From Zygnema cylindricum (Eukaryota > Streptophyta > Zygnematophyceae > Zygnematales > Zygnemataceae): a DNA stretch of 64,000 bases. The DNA is taken from NCBI GenBank assembly GCA_037447655.1, contig JBBHKE010003506.1, positions 94,585 through 158,584 of the forward strand. Direction: 5' to 3'. The notes under the pieces were generated by a model. It searched no databases. It saw only the letters and a list, made by a program, of their open reading frames with translations, and was not told where the DNA came from. Made by a program: the position numbers and the translations under genes. Shown in pieces: positions 50,101-60,685 of the stretch. Within the stretch, counting starts at the first letter, position 1, and each line of letters opens with the position of its first letter.

Positions 50101-51255
50101 GTGGCAAAACTCCGGCGGGGAGTGGATCAAGCTTTCTCGGCCTTAACATTAACGGAAGCCGTTTCTGCAGCACTCTCAAATGCTTCCACACCCAAGGCCA
50201 GCAACGAGGGGTTCAATCGACAAGTGGTGTCATTGGCAGTCCCCGATTCCGGACTGCGTATTTTATCCCTATTTTCGGGAATTAGTTCCAACTTGGAGGC
50301 AGTTTTATGAGCCGGATATATGGTAGAAGTGTACACGGCCGTGGAAATATCACTCGAGGCGCGAGCTGTCTGCGAGCACCGGCTCCACCAGCTCCATCAC
50401 CTATATCCCTAAAAGTTGCCAGTGACAGCATTTTCCAAAGCTTACCGAAGTCTTCTCCACAATGTCGACAACATTATGGCGCCCCACCTAGCCAGTTTGA
50501 GAAGAGTGGATTTGGTAATGTCAGGCTGGCCTTGTCAGGGATACTCCCTAGCGGGAGAAGGAAAAGGACGTCAAGACCGCAGAAGTGGAACATTTTAGAG
50601 GATGATCCAATTGATCATGTGGCTTCAACAGCTCAAGAGCACACCGGTGGGGTACGCTATGGAAAATGTACACCCGGGGGATGATAAAAGAAAACAGGTT
50701 GGTGACAGTTGGAATCACTTCACCCAGATTCTAAGAGCTCCCTTGGTTTTCAACGCCGCGCAAATGGGATCCCGCGCACACAGAGTAAGGGCATGTTGGA
50801 CTAATATGATCCCGCTGCCAATACTCCGGCAATTGTTAGATAAGCAAAAGCCAGACCCGAGGAATTCCGTGCAGCAAATCCTTGGAGAAGGCAGGATGGC
50901 CACCACGGTGACGCGACATGACCGCTCACCTTTCTTTCGGTGTAACCAGTCGGGACTACCACGGAAGGCACTCCCGACTTTGGCTTCTTTCCCTCACTGT
51001 CACGCTTATCAGAAAGGAGCAGCGGGGATGATTTTTGACAGTACGACTGGAATCTGGACAACACCAACAATTGCGGAACGGGAAACGACGATGGGATTTC
51101 AAAAAGATACCAAGGCAGCACCAGGAATTTCAGACCTTCAAAGGTGCAGCCTAATTGGGCAAAGTATGGATTTGAATTCAATCACATGGGTGATCAAGCA
51201 TGCACTCGCCTTTTCTACTCTCAAGTCCTCGGAGTCCTGGGCTATTTACCTTTAA
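50101..51255 (+). pseudogene. Cytosine-C5 DNA methyltransferase domain within the retrotransposon
   Basis: One frame carries the ordered motifs of C5-methyltransferases. Motif I is LRILSLFSG (about 50254-50280, SAM binding). Motif II-like VEVYTAVEIS follows. Motif IV is SGWPCQGYSLAGEGKG with the catalytic Cys (about 50521-50565). Motif VI is ENV (50662-50670). Motif VIII-like GSRAHRVRACW is at 50767-50799. The PTIAERETTMGF segment and the motif X-like RCSLIGQSMDLN lie at 51067-51170. The Cys-Gln-Gly-type motif IV resembles Dcm/DNMT1-type enzymes more than DRM/DNMT3. The domain is about 335 residues from motif I to the end. In-frame stops at 50308-50310 (TGA), 50410-50412 (TAA) and 50596-50598 (TAG) break it, but the frame is otherwise continuous from the protease and ends about 40 bases before the RT frame. 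It is therefore part of pol, not a separate gene. Target preference cannot be read from sequence. Confidence 0.88.
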
Positions 51256-51292
51256 GCTCCTCAGTTGTTAGCGATGCAGGCAACTTTGCAGC

Positions 51293-52981
51293 TTGAGGGG
51301 GGGAGAGAAAGGAGAAGAAGAAAAATTCGCATTTCACCACCGTAGGTTTTCCCAGTGGGGGGGGGGCGGCGGCTCAGATTGCTACGGCTTAGCAGAAGTT
51401 GTCAGCTGTAGCGTCCTAGCTGGAGGGGTAGAGGCAGATCCACCAGTAGGATTGGAATTCGACGTTAACCTCTGGGGTAGACCGTCGGAAGCTTGGGTTG
51501 CCACAGAGCCTGGGAAAATGGATTGGACCCTTCGGGAGCAGTTGGATCCTCAACAAAAGGCGCGGCTCTCTGAGTTATTGGCCGAAAACAAACAGGTTTT
51601 CTCATGGTCAGAAACAGACGTCAGTATCTACAAAGGAACCCCTTTCCGAATCGATTTGATCGATGAGACGGCGACTGTTTGGCAGAAGCAGTATCCTCTC
51701 AGCTTCAAGGAGAAGGAATTCATTACGGCTAAAGTCCAAACGTTGGTGGAAGCCGGATTGGTTTAGGAAAGTACAGGTCTTCACAGGTTCGCTTCCCCGA
51801 CAGTTCTGCCACCCAAGAAGGACTCGTCCGGGAAGACTGTAGATTTCCGGATGTGTAGAGACTATCGCATGTTGAACACGACAACCATCTCTGACCGGTA
51901 TCCGATGCGGACCCTGGAAGAAATATTTGAATCCCTTGCCGACGCCACTATCTTCTCCACTCTGGACATGAAAAATGGTTTCCACCATATTGCCATGGAA
52001 CCGAAGCATAGGGAGAGAACCACATTTTGGGCCGGTTCTCGACTTTATGAATGGATTTACATGCTATTCGGACTCAAGAGTGCACCGGCCAAATTCCAAC
52101 GGGCAATGGACGAAGCTCTCCGGGGGATCGATTGTGCACGGTGCTACGTTGATGATGTTATTATATTCTCCAAAATTTTTGAAGAACACCTGGAGCATGT
52201 TCAGATCGTTCTCATGGCACTCCAAGCAGCGGGCTTGAAATGCCACCTTGGCAAAGGGATCTTTGGAGTACAAAAAATCATTTACCTCGGACATGAGGTG
52301 ACTCGAGGGACTGTGGGTCCCCACATGGTCAAGGTGGCAGCCCTTGACGCTCTTCCCCCACCGCAGGACATCTCGGCCCTTCGCACTTTTCTGGGTCTGG
52401 CCAACTACTATCTGCGATTTATCCCTGAGTTTAGTAGTCACGCCAAGCCCCTCAACCAGCTATTGCGGAAGGACCAGGAGTGGCAATGGGCGGAAGAACA
52501 ACAGATCTCCTTCCAGTTCTTGAAAGACGCTTTGAAGCAACACCCCGTGCTCCGAATACCTGATCACCAGAGGCCTTTCCTCCTTTACACTGATTGGAGC
52601 AGGTTTGGATTGGGAGTGGTTTTGGCTCAAGTTCATGATGCGCGAGCTGAATATGTTGTGGCCTACGCTAGCTGGAGCAACAACAGGGCAGAGGGGAATT
52701 ATAGTAGTTACCACGGAGAACTACTCGCAGCGGTCTCGGCATTCCAGCATTTCCGACCTTATTTGTACGGGGTTCATTTCACCCTTATTACCGATCACGA
52801 ACCACTGAAATGGATCATGGAAAATAGTAAGTTGACCGGCAAACTCGCTAGCTGCGTTCTTATCCTGCAGGAATATGATTTTAACATTGTTCACCGAGCA
52901 GGGGAAATCCATGGGAACGCCGATGGACTTAGCCGGAATCCCGACCCCTCTTACCATGGATTCAATCGAGGCTCGGCATGA
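51293..52981 (+). pseudogene. Reverse transcriptase and RNase H
   Basis: Reads LSELLAENKQVFSW and TPFRIDLIDE, then (after TAG at 51764-51766) FASPTVLPPKKD, DFRMCRDYRMLN, FSTLDMKNGFHHI and the catalytic CYVDDVIIFS near 52138-52165. The thumb and connection have TFLGLANYYLRFIPEFS. RNase H follows with LLYTDWSRFGLGVVLAQ, HGELLAAV and ITDHEPLKWIM. All fit Ty3/gypsy. The frame breaks near 52960, where another frame continues (DSIEARHDEDPEI). Core catalytic residues are intact. Confidence 0.95.
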
Positions 52982-54440
52982 TGAGGATCCGGAAATCAGT
53001 CTGGGGATCATCCGAGCCTCCTCCGCCTTTATCTGGCTTCCCCAATCTGAGGGGGGGCTCTCAGCTTTCTCGGCAAACGTGGAGGGGCAGGCACTTATAG
53101 CGGCCAGACGTAAGGATATTTGGAACGATCCCGAGGCTCTCCAATCTTTTTTGTAGGGGGGCCTCTTCCCCACCTGACGGGAACTCAATTATCTCGAGTG
53201 CAGACCCGAATGGCGGCGTACGATTAGGACAGGGGGGTTTTTTCTCCGGAAATGGTCAGACGGCATAAGGAAAGTGGATCCTCCTCCCTCAAAGCGAGAA
53301 ACTCTGATTTCTAATCTCTATCAGCAATGTGGACACTTCGGGCAAAAGCGTACCACTTCTCTGGTAACAGGCTCTTATTGGTGGCATGGGTTGCGGACCT
53401 AAGTTAACCGAATTGTGCAGACTTGCTCCTCATGCGATGAAGTAAAGGCAGCTTTTGACAAAAAAGGCGGGACCGAGCTTCATTCGCTTCCTATCCGAGG
53501 GATGTTCTATCGGTGGTCGCTGGATCTTTTGGGACCTCTTAAGACTTGCAGGCGGGGGAACCGCTTCGTTCTTGTCATGATAGAACATTTTTCTAAGTGG
53601 ATCGAGTTGGTGGTTTTGCTCGGAAGGAGTCCAAGGCAATTGCAGATGCCTTTTTGCTGAGAGTTTTAGCACAATTTGGGGCGCCTGCGGAAGTTCTAAC
53701 CGACCAAGGCTCTGAATTCGCTGGAGAATTTTCTAACCTCTTGGAAAAATGTCTGGTCGATCATCGGCTGACCAGCCGTGACCACCCGGAAGCGAACGGC
53801 TTGGCTGAAAAGTGCGTCCAAACAGTGAAGCTGTCACTACGAAAATATGCAGTTGAAGAAGATTCGGGGGAGTGGGACAAGAGAGTGCATTGTTTATGCA
53901 TTTGTCCTAGGGTTTGTTTATGTCGATTATTCCATCAAACCTTAGATGTTGTCATAGGGTTTATTTATGTTGATTATTCCATGAAACCCTAAATGTTGTT
54001 TGTTGTGTCTGTGTATGTTAAATGGAGGATGCATTTCAAATGATTGTTCGTCGACCTATTTTTGCTTAGCTTTTTGCATGATAGTTTGGGTGGCTTCTGC
54101 TGTCTATTTTAGACCAAAGAACAACACCTCTCGCCATGGGAAATTTGCAAGCGGCTCAACACCGAGATCAGTTATGGTATTCTCAACGCCGGAGCGGGAG
54201 TTATGTGCCCCGCAGCGACGATTTGTACCTGGGGACTTTGTATATCAGATGCAACAGAAGAAGGACACGTTCGATATTTCTGCCGGGAGGGTAATTTTGA
54301 AAATGGTCGAAGTTTCCAAAAAAGGGGTTCTGACATTCAAAGGCAGGGATGGTCGAAGAATTAAAGAGAATCAGATCAATGTTGCCCCTTGCCATCTCCT
54401 GGGATTCGAAGACAAACCGAACTTCCACCTAACTTACTTC
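52982..54440 (+). pseudogene. Integrase, frameshifted and interrupted
   Basis: HHCC-like residues appear in pieces (HFGQKR, CSSCDEVKAAF near 53420). MFYRWSLDLLGPL and FVLVMIEHFSKWIEL (53500-53615) are followed by a frameshift into ESKAIADAFLLRVL and the core LTDQGSEFAGEFS and HPEANGLAEKCVQ (to about 53880). A foreign stretch (about 53885-54115) follows. The C-terminal region resumes with RFVPGDFVYQMQ, GRVILKMVEV and INVAPCHLLG at 54210-54410. That APCHL-type tail differs from the chromodomain class seen at 4888-5580. Confidence 0.85.
53885..54115 (+). repeat. Insertion in integrase with two tandem 47-bp units
   Basis: Units 53909-53955 and 53956-54001 both run from agggttt to aaac(c)cttag/aaaccctaaatg. 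Each starts and ends with an inverted agggttt/aaaccct pair. The rest of the insert is unrecognised. Confidence 0.65.
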
Positions 54441-54600
54441 GCCTACCCTCCTTCCTGTTCATCCACTTGCCATGGGTCCTCCCCGCTGACCGACATATTG
54501 GCTTGCAATCAGTGTGGTTAGTGTTGGCATTCATGCTGTCTCCCTTCCTCTTGGGAGCCACAGCCTCTACCCTCTAACACTAGGTTCTGTGGGAAGTGCG
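54441..54600 (+). pseudogene. PHD-finger-like cysteine/histidine cluster at the polyprotein end
   Basis: In the integrase C-terminal frame: CSSTC, then ILACNQCG, a stop (54519-54521), CWHSCCL, a short Pro/Leu stretch, and RFCGKCEW. Spacing fits the zinc-binding pattern of a PHD finger (C..C, C..C, WH..C, C..C), except that the first pair is C-x3-C. Known: PHD fingers bind histone H3 tails. Degeneration and the first-pair spacing leave room for another zinc module. Confidence 0.5.
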
Positions 54601-54643
54601 AATGGAGCGGGTAAAAATATTATTATCTTAGTTGCGGTTGACT

Positions 54644-54657
54644 AAGAGGGGGGGAAA
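54644..54657 (+). other. Polypurine tract
   Basis: aagagggggggaaa lies just after the coding end, where plus-strand priming occurs in LTR retrotransposons. The sequence after it (ttgggatatcag) does not resemble the 5' LTR start. 54660-55140 shows nothing recognisable. Confidence 0.6.
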
Positions 54658-55154
54658 TTGGGATATCAGCCTGATTACCGAGACCCAAATCCCTTTCCCC
54701 GGTCAAGGGGGGGAAGGAAACGGGGGGGGATCACTTTCGCTTTCCCCTTTCACTCTTCCTTATTCCCAGTCTGGGCGTCTCTCCTATTTTGCATGCATAT
54801 CTATGGGAGGGATGTGGGCAGCAGCAGGCATGTTCATCATTCTTAGGAGCATTCACATTTTGGGGTTTATTTGCAAGACTCCGATGCTGACGACTCCGGG
54901 TTGTGGACCCTTCCCTTACGTTACTCAGGCACGCTCGACAGTACCGAGCATTGAAAACTGTAGGTGTTCAAACATGGATTTAAGGCAATAAGCTTAAAAG
55001 ACAAAAAGGCAATTTTCACCATCGTCGCAAAAAAGAATATAGAGAGGTGGACAATATTGTAGTTGTTCGATATAAGTTTAAAAAACAACCGGTGAATGTG
55101 AAATCCAATGAAAAACACATTTTTTTTATAAGGGTGGTTTCAAAATATTTTATC

Positions 55155-56870
55155 CCTAAAGGGGTGCGCCCATGCAACCGCTACTTTGAAGTGGTACTTT
55201 GTATGTTAGTGAAGATTCTCCGTTCTACTTCGCATAGCGTTCCAATGTGGGCACATGTTTCCCCCGCTGCCTATTTTGAGAAGTTGGTGCCTTGTTGCCT
55301 CCACTCTCGTCTCTCGTTTTTTGGTTGGGGACACTCTTGTTCTTCGTAGTGTTTTCCCTCGTCTTTCGGGCGGCGTGTTTGCCTTATAATGGTCCATTTT
55401 GGATGTGTCATGTTCTATTCCTCCTGCTGATGTCGCGGACATGTCGATTCTTTCCACTCGTGATACGATATCAGTTCCGTGTGTCCAAAAATTCATTTTT
55501 GGTCGGGCTATCGTCGTCGTCAAGACTGACAACCTTGAGGCGCTTCCTTCCAATTCTTCCCGTGCACGCTTTCTATCTCGTGGTGGACCTGTTTCCGTAG
55601 CATGGTTATTGGCTACACTTATTTTATTCGCCCTTACATTTCGCATGTGCTGAATTCTCCACGACCTTCAAGTTTTTGCTTCGCCTCCCTCGTCCATCTT
55701 TGATTAGCTCTCATTTTTGCTTGTGTGACCGCATTCTTAAGCCCAACGAAATTCTCTTGCTTTGTTGTTCTTGCGAAGGCGAGTTCATTCAGGCGGACAA
55801 CATTATTCATGACACCATCGCGACTATTGATACGGAAGGGGGATTTTTTAGTATGTCGGGGGGGTTTCCCATAATATTATTTCGCGTCGAATTGGTATTA
55901 TACTTCTCGATGGTGCACGTCGTATATTTGGTGGCGTTGAATCCTACGTCGGATATAGTCGTCAGTAAAACAAGTCTACATATAAGAATGGTTGCTTATG
56001 ATGCGGCTAGAAAGAGGGAGACTATTTATGCCCATTGTGATGTTGAAGATGGCTTTATTTTGATGGCGGTCGAGATATTTGGTTGTTTTGGTGTGACTTT
56101 ATACGCGTTTTTCAATGTCTGTGGTCGACTCTCGTTTGAGGACATGGGAGCCCTCCTTCAATCCTTATTTTTTTTTATCGATTTTTCATCTTTGGCTTTC
56201 CAATGAGTTGAACCTTCTATCCCCCGTTTATCGTCTATTGCGGTGATGGATCGTCCGCTTATTTCGAAACTCCTTCCCCATGCTCCCCTGGATTTTGGAT
56301 TTTAGGACTTACACGGTTGCTTTTTATATTTTTTTGTTCGTAGATTTTTAGTTATGTTGGGGTTTGGTTGGTCCATTTTGGTTTTCACACTCTCTTAGGT
56401 GTTTGTTGCTTCTTTGAGTGTCTTTGTTTTAGCTGCCATTTTTGTGTGTTTGTTGCTTTTGCCTTGCTAATCCTTTTTGTTTGCTTCCCCCCACGTGTAG
56501 TTTTCCGTTTTAGCATTGTTGCCCATTTTTGTCCCCATGGAACCAGATAGCTCACCATCGTGGTTTTTGATAAAGTCGGTATTTCATAATATGCGGAACC
56601 GAAATTGATACCTTGAAATGTGGCGGTTGTAAACATGAGTAAAACTTGTGACGGTTGTAGAGGATTACGAAACTTGCAACAATTGGTGACTTCTACAAAA
56701 ATAGCGACGGTTGTTGACGCCTAGTTTTTTTTTGACAGTGTAATGGTCTAATGTTTTGTGATAATGTGGCGTCATGCTCACTCGTGACAATGTCGACGAC
56801 ATTGAATTAAGAACTTTACGCCATGGTTTCCCTATTTTGCTCTGTAGTCTTTTCTCACTTGGCTTACCAT
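55155..56870. mobile_element. Composite copy of the GGGTGTGCC-type DNA element with inserted sequence
   Basis: The left end ggggtgcgcccatgcaaccg with ctactttgaagtggtac and gtgaagattctc matches the family at 25095 and 58452. Interior family sequence (cttgtgacggttgtagagg, gcgtcatgctcactcgtgac) reappears at 56640-56850. Between about 55230 and 56560 lies sequence absent from the other copies. Confidence 0.45.
55676..56206 (+). CDS. Unrecognised ORF inside the composite element
   Basis: 176 codons beginning MLRLPRPSL, with CDRILKPNEILLLCCSCEGE near the start and two hydrophobic stretches. A partly overlapping ORF at 55399-55653 and a minus-strand ORF at 55646-55206 also exist. Composition is less repetitive than its surroundings, so captured host sequence is possible, but I recognise no family and no splice or start context favours it. 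Confidence 0.2.
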   Translation: MLRLPRPSLISSHFCLCDRILKPNEILLLCCSCEGEFIQADNIIHDTIATIDTEGGFFSMSGGFPIILFRVELVLYFSMVHVVYLVALNPTSDIVVSKTSLHIRMVAYDAARKRETIYAHCDVEDGFILMAVEIFGCFGVTLYAFFNVCGRLSFEDMGALLQSLFFFIDFSSLAFQ

Positions 56871-56984
56871 TAAATTACACCGAAAGGTAATCAAAATGTG
56901 TATTTTGCAAAGCTCTTTCAGTTCACACAAATATTGTTGTGTTTCATTCAAAGAAGTATGAGATAATAGCGTTAGTTTAGTGTG

Positions 56985-57074
56985 GGAGGGAGAGGGAGAG
57001 GGAGAAGGAGAGGGAGAGGGAGAGGGAGAAGGAGAGGGAGAGGGAGAGGGAGAGGGAGAGGGAGAGGGAGAGGC
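56985..57074. repeat. (GGGAGA)n hexanucleotide tract
   Basis: About 15 units of gggaga with occasional gagaag. The Pro/Leu reading on the minus strand is the repeat. Confidence 0.95.
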
Positions 57075-57537
57075 GAATACAAAGAAAGCTTTTGGAAAGG
57101 ACCCATGAATGAAAGCTGAAGTCCAAGACTCCTAACAAATTTTTTTAGGGACATGCGCGCGATGGGCAAAAAAAAACAATAGCGAGTACTGTACTCTCCT
57201 TCATGCAAAACAATTTCATATTAGTGTTGCACTTTTGTAAACGTTTTTTCAATAATTGTTCGATTGATATGGTACTTTAATGATCGTTTTTGTTTTTTTT
57301 AGGAGTTCATTTGCGTCCTCGTGGGTCGAAAAGAAAGACAACGCCAAAATGAACATAAATGACCACAAAATTGGAGTACATTCAAAGTATCAAGTTGGTG
57401 TTAATTGTACTCTGGGTAAAGCAACTTGCTTGTACGACAATTTTTTCGTACGACAAAAGATTTTATGGTTGGGGATTAAAGTTTGGAGGTAAACGACAGA
57501 AAAAACCCGATACTTTAACACACGAGCACACCTCTAA

Positions 57538-58452
57538 GGGTACTTTCGCATGTGCTAAATTTACAGTTATTTTCTGTCGTTTTCCTCCATAACTTGGAAA
57601 AAAACGAGAAAATGCAGCCGCACCAAAAAATAGAAACTACCACTGTACAAGTTGCGTTACCTTGAAATTTTATATGTATTAGGGTTTGTGGTCTAGCGTG
57701 ATGCAGTCCTTCCAGCTCATCTTCAAACTTTATATAAAACCACCTCGCGAGGTGATTTTAAATAAAGTTCCGTGAGGTGAGAGAATATGCAGATGTTGTC
57801 GCGCGTCCGGAAGTTTTTGACAATTTTTGTGCGCGGAGTACCAAAAAAAAAACCCATTGCACGTTTCCAGCCTGTGCGTGACATTTTTCTGTGCGTTTTT
57901 TTCCGCACAAGGGTCGTGGAGGGGGTCTCTACCAACGGACGCCATTTCGCAAAAGCCCGTGAAAGCGCCTCTCTCTCTCTCTCCCTCTCCCACTACCGCG
58001 TTTATCTCATGATTCTTCCACCGAAAAACGTCAATAATGGTATCAAATGAAATATTTATAAAAACCATTTATTTCGACTATCTTTGGGCGTAATTTGATG
58101 GCAAATTGAGTGAGAAAAGACTAAAAAACAAAATCGGGAAACCATGGCGGAAAGTTTTAGAAATTTGTGACGTCGGCGCTGTCATAATTTGAGCGTGACG
58201 TCAAAATGTCACAAACCCCAAACATCTACAATGTAACATCTACAATGTCACAAGTAGCTAGACGTCTACAACCGTCGCTATTTTGTAAAAGTCATCAATT
58301 GCTAGTTTTTAGTCGTCTACAACCGTCACAAAATACACCCACGTCTACATCCGTCACAATCTAAAGTAACGATTTCATTTCTTTACATACGAATGCTCTG
58401 AGAATCTTCGAAAGTTACAAGACTAAAGTTTCGGTTACATGCGAAAGTACCT
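57538..58452. mobile_element. DNA element with GGTACTTTCGCATGT ends
   Basis: The left end GGGTACTTTCGCATGT and the right end, reversed AGGTACTTTCGCATGT, are inverted repeats flanked by TAA (57535-57537 and 58453-58455). The interior has blocks shared with 25095-25730 and 55155-56870. The 3-bp TAA duplication again suggests the PIF/Harbinger superfamily. No transposase ORF. Confidence 0.65.
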
Positions 58453-58489
58453 TAAGCGTCAAATGATTTTGCTTACGCCACTCCCTTCC

Positions 58490-60215
58490 TTCAAATATAT
58501 CTCCCCCTCTTTCGCCCTCCTCCACTCCCTTCCCCCAGATGGGCCCAGCTCTGTCCCTCTCTTCCTCCTTCCCCCTCTCCCTTTTCCATAATATTTATTC
58601 TTTCATTTCCCACTCTCCCTCCCTTCTCGACTCCCTTCGCTCAAAGGGGTCTCTTTTCCTCTCTCTCCACTCCCTTCCTCCACATGGGTCTCCCCCCACC
58701 TACCTCTCTCCCTTCCTTCTCCACTCCCTTCCACGAAATGAATTTCGTTCCCCCACTATCTCTCCTTCCCAATCCAAATTCCTTTCCTGAAGCAGGTCTA
58801 TCTCTCTCTTCCTCCCCCTACCTTTCCCCAAATGGGACTCTCTGTCACTCTCTCCCTATCCATTCCCCTAATTGAGTTTCCCTGTCTCTCTCTCCCTCTC
58901 TCTCTATCACTTCCGTATGGGTCTCCCACTCTCTCACTCTCCCTCCCCAATCTTCTCCCGAATGGGTCTAACTTCTCTCTCTCTCTCTCGCCCCCTCCCC
59001 AACTCCTTTTTTCCAAATTGGTCTCTCTCTCTCTCCCCCTCTCTCTCTCTCCCTTCCTTACTTTCCCACGCCCTTCTCTCATATAAGTCTCCCTTTCGCT
59101 CTCCCTCTACCTCACTCCCTCCCCCACTACCTACCTCACATGGGTTTCCCTCTCTCCCTCCCTTCCCACTCCCTTCCCCCACATGGGTCTCTCTTCCTCT
59201 CTAACTCTTCTTCTTTCCATCCCTTCCCCACTCCCTTCCCCCAAATTGGTCTTTCTCATCTCTGTCCCCCTCCCTTCCCCACTTCCTTCCCCCAAATTGG
59301 TCTTTCTCATCTCTCTCTCCTCCTGTCCCGTTTCCCTTCCTTCTAACGAGTCTCTCTCCGCCTCTCTCTCCCCTTCCCGTCTCCACTCCATTCAACCAAA
59401 TGGGTCTCTCCCCCTCCCCCACTCCCTCCCATCCCCACTACCTTCTCTCAAATGCTTTTCTTACCCCTCTCTATCTCCCTCCCTTCCCCACTCCCTTCCC
59501 CTTCGTTCTCTCTCTCTCCCTCCCTCCCCCACTATTTTCCCCCAAGATGTGTCTCTCTCCCTCAGTCTCAACCTCTCCCTCCAATTCTTACTCCTGTTCT
59601 CCCAAATGTGTCTCTCCCTCTCTTTCCCTCCCACCGGACTCCCTTTCCCAAACGGGCCTCTCTCCCTCTCCGTCTCCTTCAATGCCTCCTCAAATGAGTC
59701 TCTCTCGCACTTTTTCTCCACCTCACTTCTCCACTCCTTTTTCCTAAATGGATCTCCCCCTCTGACTCTCTCTCTCCCTCCCTCCCTCTCTCCCTCCTTT
59801 TTCCACTCCCTTCCCCAAAACATGTCTCTCTCTGTCTCTCTCCCCCCTCCCTTCCCCCTCTCCCTCCTTTTCTGACTCCTTTGCCCCCAACTAGTTTCTC
59901 TCCCTCTCTCTCCCTCTCCCTCCCTTCAAATGGGTCTCTCCCACTAACTTTTTCTCTCTCTCGCCCTTCCCCACTCTCTTCTCCCAAACCGGTCTGTCTC
60001 TCTCTCCTTTTCTCACTTTCTTTCCCCAGTTTATTCTCTCTCACTCTCGTCCCCTCCCCCCCTTCCAGTCCCTTCCCCTAAACTGGTCTATCTCCCTCTC
60101 TCTCTCCCTCCCTCATATAAAAAATAGGTTTTTTCTATCTCCCTCTCTCCCTCCTTTCCCCATTCCCTTCCCCCAAACTGGTCTCTGCCTCTCTCCCTCT
60201 CTACCTCTTCTCTTA
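58490..60215. repeat. Pyrimidine-rich minisatellite, about 1.7 kb
   Basis: Some 25-30 degenerate units of about 50-65 bp, each with ctccctcccttcccc, actcccttcccccaaa and tgggtctctctc. The plus strand is almost free of purines apart from the aaatgggt block. Many ORFs in all frames are readings of the repeat. Confidence 0.9.
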
Positions 60216-60680
60216 TTTATTTATTTGTCCATTCATTTATTCTTTTCTTTCTTTATTTTATATTCACATTCAACTGGGAAATGTATTGGGTTTCAGAAAA
60301 AGACAAAAAAGAATATGGAGAGATCAGTTAAAAACAAAACATGTAGTTATCAAAACATTTTTGGTAGCTTGATGGTGTTTTTATCTCAAGAAAAAAAGAA
60401 AAATAAAACATTTCAACCTTGCCTTCTCTATTACTTTAAGAATTCCTATTTTATCAAACAGAACGTACAACATAAAACTAAAACACACTAATTTGAGTTC
60501 CTCCAACAAAAATATCAAAGAAAAAAGTGAATTTTATAAACTCTTCTCTCCAACTACCCAAAAATCTCTTCAAAAAACTAGTGAAAAAACTCGTTGAAAA
60601 ATAAGACTCTTTCGTTTTTACATATCACATTTTTTTTTTTGAAAAAAAAACATTGAAACTTAAGATTGAAATTTGAGATT
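60216..60680. other. Downstream flank of the bestrophin-like gene
   Basis: AT-rich with A runs; probably its 3' untranslated region and spacer. No other gene recognised. Confidence 0.5.
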
Positions 60681-60685
60681 GAAAT

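Larger units (their letters stand above)
44825..54657 (+). mobile_element. Ty3/gypsy-type retrotransposon carrying a cytosine-C5 DNA methyltransferase
   Basis: Order on the plus strand: truncated 5' LTR, proline-rich gag, capsid and zinc knuckles, protease, methyltransferase, reverse transcriptase, RNase H, integrase, PHD-like cysteines, purine tract. RT before integrase places it in the Ty3/gypsy order. Gag lies mostly in frame 2, protease plus methyltransferase in frame 1, RT/RNase H in frame 2, integrase in several frames. It is inactive: many in-frame stops, several frameshifts, a changed protease active site and an insertion in integrase. No 3' LTR matching the TGTCAAGC type is recognisable after the purine tract. 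Confidence 0.88.

Noticed and set aside
54658-55140. A 3' LTR after the polypurine tract
   Set aside because: The sequence does not resemble the TGTCAAGC-type LTRs, so no LTR was called.
58539-60081. Many ORFs of 60-230 codons on both strands
   Set aside because: All lie in the pyrimidine minisatellite; composition and periodicity explain them.
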